From Gonatopus flavifemur (taxonomy: Eukaryota > Arthropoda > Insecta > Hymenoptera > Dryinidae): DNA of 64,000 nucleotides. The first letter of the stretch is position 1, and every line of letters starts with the position of its first letter. Location of the stretch: positions 248,001-312,000 of the forward strand of contig JAFFJZ010000007.1 in assembly GCA_018340375.1 (NCBI GenBank), in the 5' to 3' direction. Below the pieces are notes generated by a model. That model ran no database searches, had not been told where the DNA came from, and saw only the letters and a list, made by a program, of their open reading frames with translations. Below, piece by piece: positions 59,690 to 64,000 of this stretch. A program made the position numbers and the translations under genes.

Positions 59690-59828
59690 TCGACGTTCTG
59701 ATTAGTGAATTGTCTAACTCCATTTTTTGAATTTCATAGGACTTCACATTTCTTCCTCAACGAAGAATACAAAAAAAAGATTTCCGAAAAAAACGGAGTT
59801 GGGCAATTTACTAATTAGAACGTCGATA
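59690..59828. repeat. Hairpin MITE with 40-bp arms
   Basis: TCGACGTTCTGATTAGTGAA...CTAACTCCATTTTTT pairs with AAAAAACGGAGTTGGGCAAT...TTAGAACGTCGA. Non-coding. Confidence 0.7.
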
Positions 59829-59861
59829 TTCAGGATTTTCATGCGGGAGTGTCCACCATTA

Positions 59862-60501
59862 GGGTGGTTGTTGAAAATTGAATTTTTTCCGACGCCCCAA
59901 AAGAACCTCTTTCAGGATGAAAAAGATACAGAAAATTTTTTTTTCAAGGAATATAAAACGTACCTCAAGACAATCTGAGTTGGTTTTTGAATAAAATCGT
60001 AGTTTTTGTAAGTATCTCTCAAAGTATACGGATTAGAGATAGAATTATGGGGACAATTTTGTAGGAAATTGAATTTTCTACGAGAAAGATTTCTTCTATT
60101 TTATTAATACAATCGGTATTGATTGAATATTTATAAATTATCCACAATTTTTATTAAAAAAATACAAAAAATTCTTTTTGTGGAAAATTTAATTTCCTAC
60201 AAAATTTTCCCCATAATTGTATCTCTAATCCGTATACTTTTAGAGACATTTGAGAGAAACGACGATTTTATCAAAAAATAAACTAGATTGTCTTGTAGCA
60301 CGTGTTATCCCTCACAGCATCACAGTCCCAGAAGAATTATTGAAGAAATCATGAAGAATACAATCAGTTCAATAAGAATTCTTTCGGGACTGTGGTGCTG
60401 TGAGGGATATTTGTTGAGTAGAATAAATTTTCCGGTATTTTTTTATCATAAAAATGGTTTCTTTGGGGGTTCGAAAAGAATTCGATTTTCAACAACCACC
60501 C
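59862..60501. mobile_element. 640-bp TIR element with TA duplication, hosting a nested MITE
   Basis: Ends GGGTGGTTGTTGAAAATTGA and TCGATTTTCAACAACCACCC, TA on each side (59860-59861, 60502-60503). Long internal inverted arms (GTATACGGATTAGAGATA and TATCTCTAATCCGTATAC; AATTTTGTAGGAAATT and AATTTCCTACAAAATT). No transposase. TA targets and TIRs suggest a Tc1/mariner-type MITE. Confidence 0.75.
60309..60406. mobile_element. 98-bp MITE nested in the 640-bp element, AT duplication
   Basis: CCCTCACAGCATCACAGTCC and GGGACTGTGGTGCTGTGAGGG ends (about 30-bp TIRs) with AT on both sides. It breaks the inverted-repeat symmetry of the host element, so it inserted later. Confidence 0.8.
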
Positions 60502-60997
60502 TACACTGAGAGAAAAAAATAATAATTTTCATTCAAAATTTGGAAGAGAAATTAATCTTTTTGTGTCCAAAAGAGAGACATCACAGACCACGTCTAAAAA
60601 TTACGGTCACGATAGTACCAATCTGAACTTCTAACTGCAGAATTTGTAATATAGAATTTTCGTTAGGGGAAGATTAACATTTCACAATCATAGATAGTAA
60701 TTTTCATTCAGTTGAGTCAACTTCAGAGGATTGAGATTTTGAAATTGGTGATAGTAATTTGTGTTTCACCACAGTGATTTAAGAAAATTGAACAAAAGAG
60801 AACTCGTTGTAGGTAACCTGTAATCTACTGTAACCTGTACAATCGGAATTTATATCAACTTTTATTACACACAACGCTGTATACTCACTTAATATATCAT
60901 ATTCACGGTTTTCAAGTCTGACAACAATCTATAAATTTTCCAATTATATTATTAAAATGACAATAACTTATATTATCGACAGAATTCAGACACTCAC
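60502..60997. other. Non-coding; truncated CACTGAGAG end
   Basis: CACTGAGAGAAAAAA at 60505 resembles the terminus of the 35.59-kb element, but no matching right end was seen. GTAACCTGTAATCTACTGTA-type words at 60.81-60.84 kb. Confidence 0.35.
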
Positions 60998-61178
60998 GTT
61001 TCGCAGAAAATTTTGCTTCCTTGGGAGACATGAACTCTGGTTTGACGCGAATGACAGAAAGATTACGCATGAACCCCTGAGCCAATCCACCGCTGTGAGA
61101 TTGGGAAGTTTTTGACAATAGTGAAAGACAATCAAACATCAGACTAAGCGAATCAAATCTTGCGCCGACTTTTTCCAT
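60998..61178 (-). CDS. Possible first coding exon, unknown protein
   Basis: An ATG at 61178 opens a 60-codon frame (MEKVGARFDSLSLMFDCLSL, LSKTSQSHSGGLAQGFMRNL, SVIRVKPEFMSPKEAKFSAK) ending exactly at AAAC|GTGAGT, a consensus donor. No domain is recognised and no downstream exon was identified toward lower coordinates. It may be the N-terminus of a host gene or of a transposon-encoded protein, or a coincidence. Confidence 0.3.
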
Positions 61179-61726
61179 AAATTATGCATTGTTCGGAAAT
61201 TTTGAATGCATGATAATTAAGTCCACGATCAGGATTAAACTCTAAATATAAGTTTCAGTATTTCACCGCTTTTTGGTGAGTATGGGAGGGGTTTGAAGGT
61301 AATCCCCTCTGAATATAAGAAAGTCTTCATTAATTTCGTTCACCAATATCTACGTCCTATAAGGGAACCTGAATGTATATTTGACGTTCAATCTCAGATG
61401 TGCTCTTGATTATCATCTATTTCAAATTCTGATCCATCAAATAATTAATGAACAATGTCGACACTAACTCTACCCGTTTCTTCTGATGTTCAAATGCGCT
61501 TCAGTATTTTTTAGACTGAATATTAATTAATTATAATTAATTAATTATAATTAATTAATTAATTATATGTTGCTTGAGAAATTCACATTTTATCTTAGGA
61601 AACGTAGTAACATTAATATTCCATAATCATATTGAAGTTTTTATAAAAAATATGACTCGAATGTAATATGTTTCGCACGCCTTCAAAATTTTTACAAATT
61701 TTATACCCAAATTTTTGAAATATAGT
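61179..61726. other. Non-coding; TTAATTAATTATAA repeat at 61.53-61.57 kb
   Basis: Simple ATTAATTA run; no gene seen. Confidence 0.4.
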
Positions 61727-63789
61727 CCCTACTCCAAATGTCCGACAGTCCCAGACAAAAAATTTTTTGTCAGGTTCTTAGTCGGTTTTTGTCCCGTACA
61801 ATTCCAGACGATACTGACAAAATATTTGTGATAATTTTTCTCCGGTTTGACATGCTGTGTGAATCAAATAGAAACTGCATGAAATACCCGATGATTTTTT
61901 CGGGTGGATAGTGACTGGTTTTTCGGCCTGTGAAATCCGAGTGAAATCAATCAAAAAATATTTTGTCCGGTTTTTACCGGTTTTCCATATTGTAACATAC
62001 CGCTTGGATGAAATATTCAAGGGTACTTTCCGTCGGATTGTGACTGGTTTTTCGGCTTGTGAAATCCAAGTGAGACCAGGCAAAAAATATTTCGTCCGTT
62101 ATTGACTGGTTTTTCATACTGTCAAATACAGCTTGGATTAAATATGCGAGGGTACTTTCCTTCGGATTGTGACTGGTTTTTCGGCTTGTGAAATCCAAGT
62201 GAGACCAGGCAAAGAATATTTTGTCCGCTATTGACCGGTTTTCCATACTGTAAAATACAGCTTGGATGAAGTATTCGAAGATACTTTCTGTCGGATTAAG
62301 GCTGTTTTTTCGGCTTGTGAAATCCGGATGAGATCCATCGAAAAATATTTTGTCCGAAATCGACCGGTTGTTCATACTGCAAGATACAGCTTGGATAAGA
62401 TATTCGAGGATATTTTCCGTCGGAATGTGACTGGGTTTTCGGCCCGTGAAGTCCGAGTGAGATCAAACAAAAAATATTATCAAAAATATTATCAAAAATA
62501 TTTTGTCCGGAAGTGACCGGTTTTCTATACTGCGATATACAGTTTGGATAAGATATTTGAGGATGTTTTTTTGTCGAAATTCGATTGATTATTCATGCTA
62601 TGAAATCTGAATAGTATTGAACAAAAAACTTCTGACCATATAGTATTTTCTCTGGAATATATCGCCCTTGAGGAAATTCACTTCATTCTGACCAAAACGT
62701 GTTATTTTTTCTACAATTTTTTGGCACGTAAAAAACCTGGCAATCCTCATTAGATCTGCACATTTTCAGGAATATGTGAATCACGGTGTTTTCCAGTCGG
62801 CTTTCCCCGCAGGCGCGCCTTACAAAATCTACTAGGAGCCGGCACACCGGCTACCCGGTAAAAACCACCTCTTTTTCTTGTGAGGCATTGTCAGCAAATT
62901 TGACGCACAACCGAGAAGGTTTTTGTGTCGGTGGGCCGGATATTTCTGAGCACTTCAAAAACCTGGCAATCCTCATGAGATCTGCACATTTTCAGGAATA
63001 TGTGAATCACGCTGTTTTCCAGTCAGCTTTCCACTCAGGCGTACCTTATAAAACCTACTGGGAGCTGGTACACCGGCTACCCGGTCAAAACCATCTCTTT
63101 TTTTTTGTCAGGCATTGTCCGCAAATTTGACGCACAACCGAGAAGATTTTTGTGTCGGCGGGCCGGATATTTCCAAGCACTTCAAAAACCTCGCAATCCT
63201 CATGAGATCTACATATTTTAGGAATATGTGAATCACGGTGTTTTCCAGTCAGCTTTCCACGCAGGCGCGCCTTACTAAACCGCCTATGTGCCGGTCAACC
63301 GGCGAACCGGTTGAAACCATCCTCGTTTCTGGTCAGTCATTATCAGCAAATATGATGGTCAACTGAGGAGTTTTTTGGTGTTGGTACTCCAGAGAGTTTC
63401 AAGCACTCTAGCAACCCGCCGATACCATCCAGATCGGCACATTCAAGGAATGCGTGATTGACTGAGTAGATCTGACGAAGTTCTTAATCGGCGAGTCTTA
63501 TAAAATCTGGCACAATTTCTTTTACTAGCAAACCGGTATCACCCTGCCACTATTTCTTCATGCCAGTCCCAGCCAATTACAGCAACTTCTTCCGATTATG
63601 TTCTTTACATACAAAAACTGACATAATTTTCACCCGACAATCCGGATTGTACCAGACATTTTGACAAGCCGTATCAATCCTGACTCATTTTAAACTTGGC
63701 ACAAATCTTGTAAACCAGACAAGACCATACAAAACCAGACAGATCCAGCTAAAAAAGTTGTCCGGATTTGTCTGGCATTCGGAGTAGGG
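61727..63789. mobile_element. 2063-bp element with two tandem arrays, GT target duplication
   Basis: Termini CCCTACTCCAAATG and CATTCGGAGTAGGG, GT on both sides (61725-61726, 63790-63791). Left half: about five units of 130 bp (GTGACTGGTTTTTCGGCTTG, GAAATCC.AGTGAGA.CA, TTGTCCG). Right half: three to four units of 226 bp (CCTGGCAATCCTCATGAGAT, CACCGGCTACCCGGT). CCGGT and TGTCTGG/CCAGACA words are dense throughout. ORFs follow the repeats only; no transposase. Confidence 0.85.
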
Positions 63790-64000
63790 GTGGAATCCAT
63801 CACTTAATCTATTCATATGAGAAACAATACAATGTTTAACATCTTCTACAAATAATTTGCTCCACTCAAATTTCTTCGTACCGAATAATTTATATGCGTT
63901 GTAATGTTCTTTCAAATAAATTTCTGTAAATCGTTTTGTTACAATAACTAATTCTTCATTTTGTTGCAATATCACATGAACTAAATGAAATTCTTCTCCT
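63790..64000 (-). CDS. Partial open frame at window edge, unknown protein
   Basis: The minus strand is open from the window end: EEFHLVHVILQQNEELVIVT, KRFTEIYLKEHYNAYKLFGT, KKFEWSKLFVEDVKHCIVSH and MNRLSDGF up to the GT target duplication, after which the element sequence takes over. The amino-acid composition is protein-like, with no stop over 70 codons of AT-rich DNA. I do not recognise the family. If it is a gene, the 2063-bp element has interrupted it. No clear continuation of the frame was found on the far side (below 61725). Confidence 0.35.

Larger units (their letters stand above)
58773..59690. repeat. Dispersed repeat R1, copy carrying three insertions
   Basis: Aligned with 53697-54020 but interrupted by a hairpin (58871-58977), a palindrome (59037-59259 with flank to about 59305) and a CCCATAC element (59393-59560). 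Between insertions the order of shared phrases is unchanged. Confidence 0.8.

Overview
The window is AT-rich eukaryotic, almost certainly arthropod (most likely insect), genomic DNA. It has no bacterial-style operons. Nearly all recognisable coding sequence belongs to decayed transposons, and the few host-like pieces are isolated exons with GT/AG splice signals. The clearest host candidate is one short exon with a Wnt-type cysteine pattern (23.8-24.0 kb, + strand), so much of the window may be long introns or flanks of a Wnt-family gene filled with mobile elements.

Layout. 0-5.7 kb: the end of a GGGCCC-word element, small hairpins, a 274-bp palindromic-word MITE, otherwise empty DNA. 5.7-10.7 kb: a 5'-truncated RTE-type non-LTR element split by two nested DNA elements, a 3055-bp array-like element and a 251-bp MITE. 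11.2-13.2 kb: a CATATATG-word element and a damaged mariner. 14-23 kb: an AGATCT-word island, a 2.56-kb foldback element, a nearly complete RTE copy with two frameshifts, and an outer inverted repeat enclosing both. 23-28 kb: a Gypsy RNase H scrap, the Wnt-like exon, and a GGGCCC-word element whose core is a 413-bp tandem array with an 827-bp higher-order repeat. 30.6-32.4 kb: an inverted repeat plus 121-bp tandem repeats carrying YY1-like motifs. 33-36 kb: a spliced DUF4806 fragment and several short MITEs. 38-43.5 kb: a 1.3-kb palindrome, a USP-like pseudoprotease gene split by a LINE, and a second foldback. 45-50 kb: a multi-stop DNA transposase and a complete 1285-bp mariner with one nonsense codon. 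50-57.8 kb: MITEs, a MULE C-terminus, a LINE, and the EnSpm/CACTA-type transposase pseudogene that the LINE interrupts. 58-64 kb: a repeat carrying three insertions, several TIR elements, and a 2.06-kb element with two tandem arrays.

The most notable pattern is a set of at least nine non-autonomous elements with CCC... or CAC... termini and 2-bp target duplications. Most are packed internally with their own short palindromic word (CATATATG, GGATATCC, AGATATCT, CCAGTACTGG, TTGGGCCCA and others). Three insertions are confirmed against empty sites inside this window. The window also holds a CACTA transposase relic. My inference is that these are CACTA-like non-autonomous elements whose word arrays are binding sites for subterminal-binding proteins. 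All family assignments come from recognising motifs by eye; no database search was possible.
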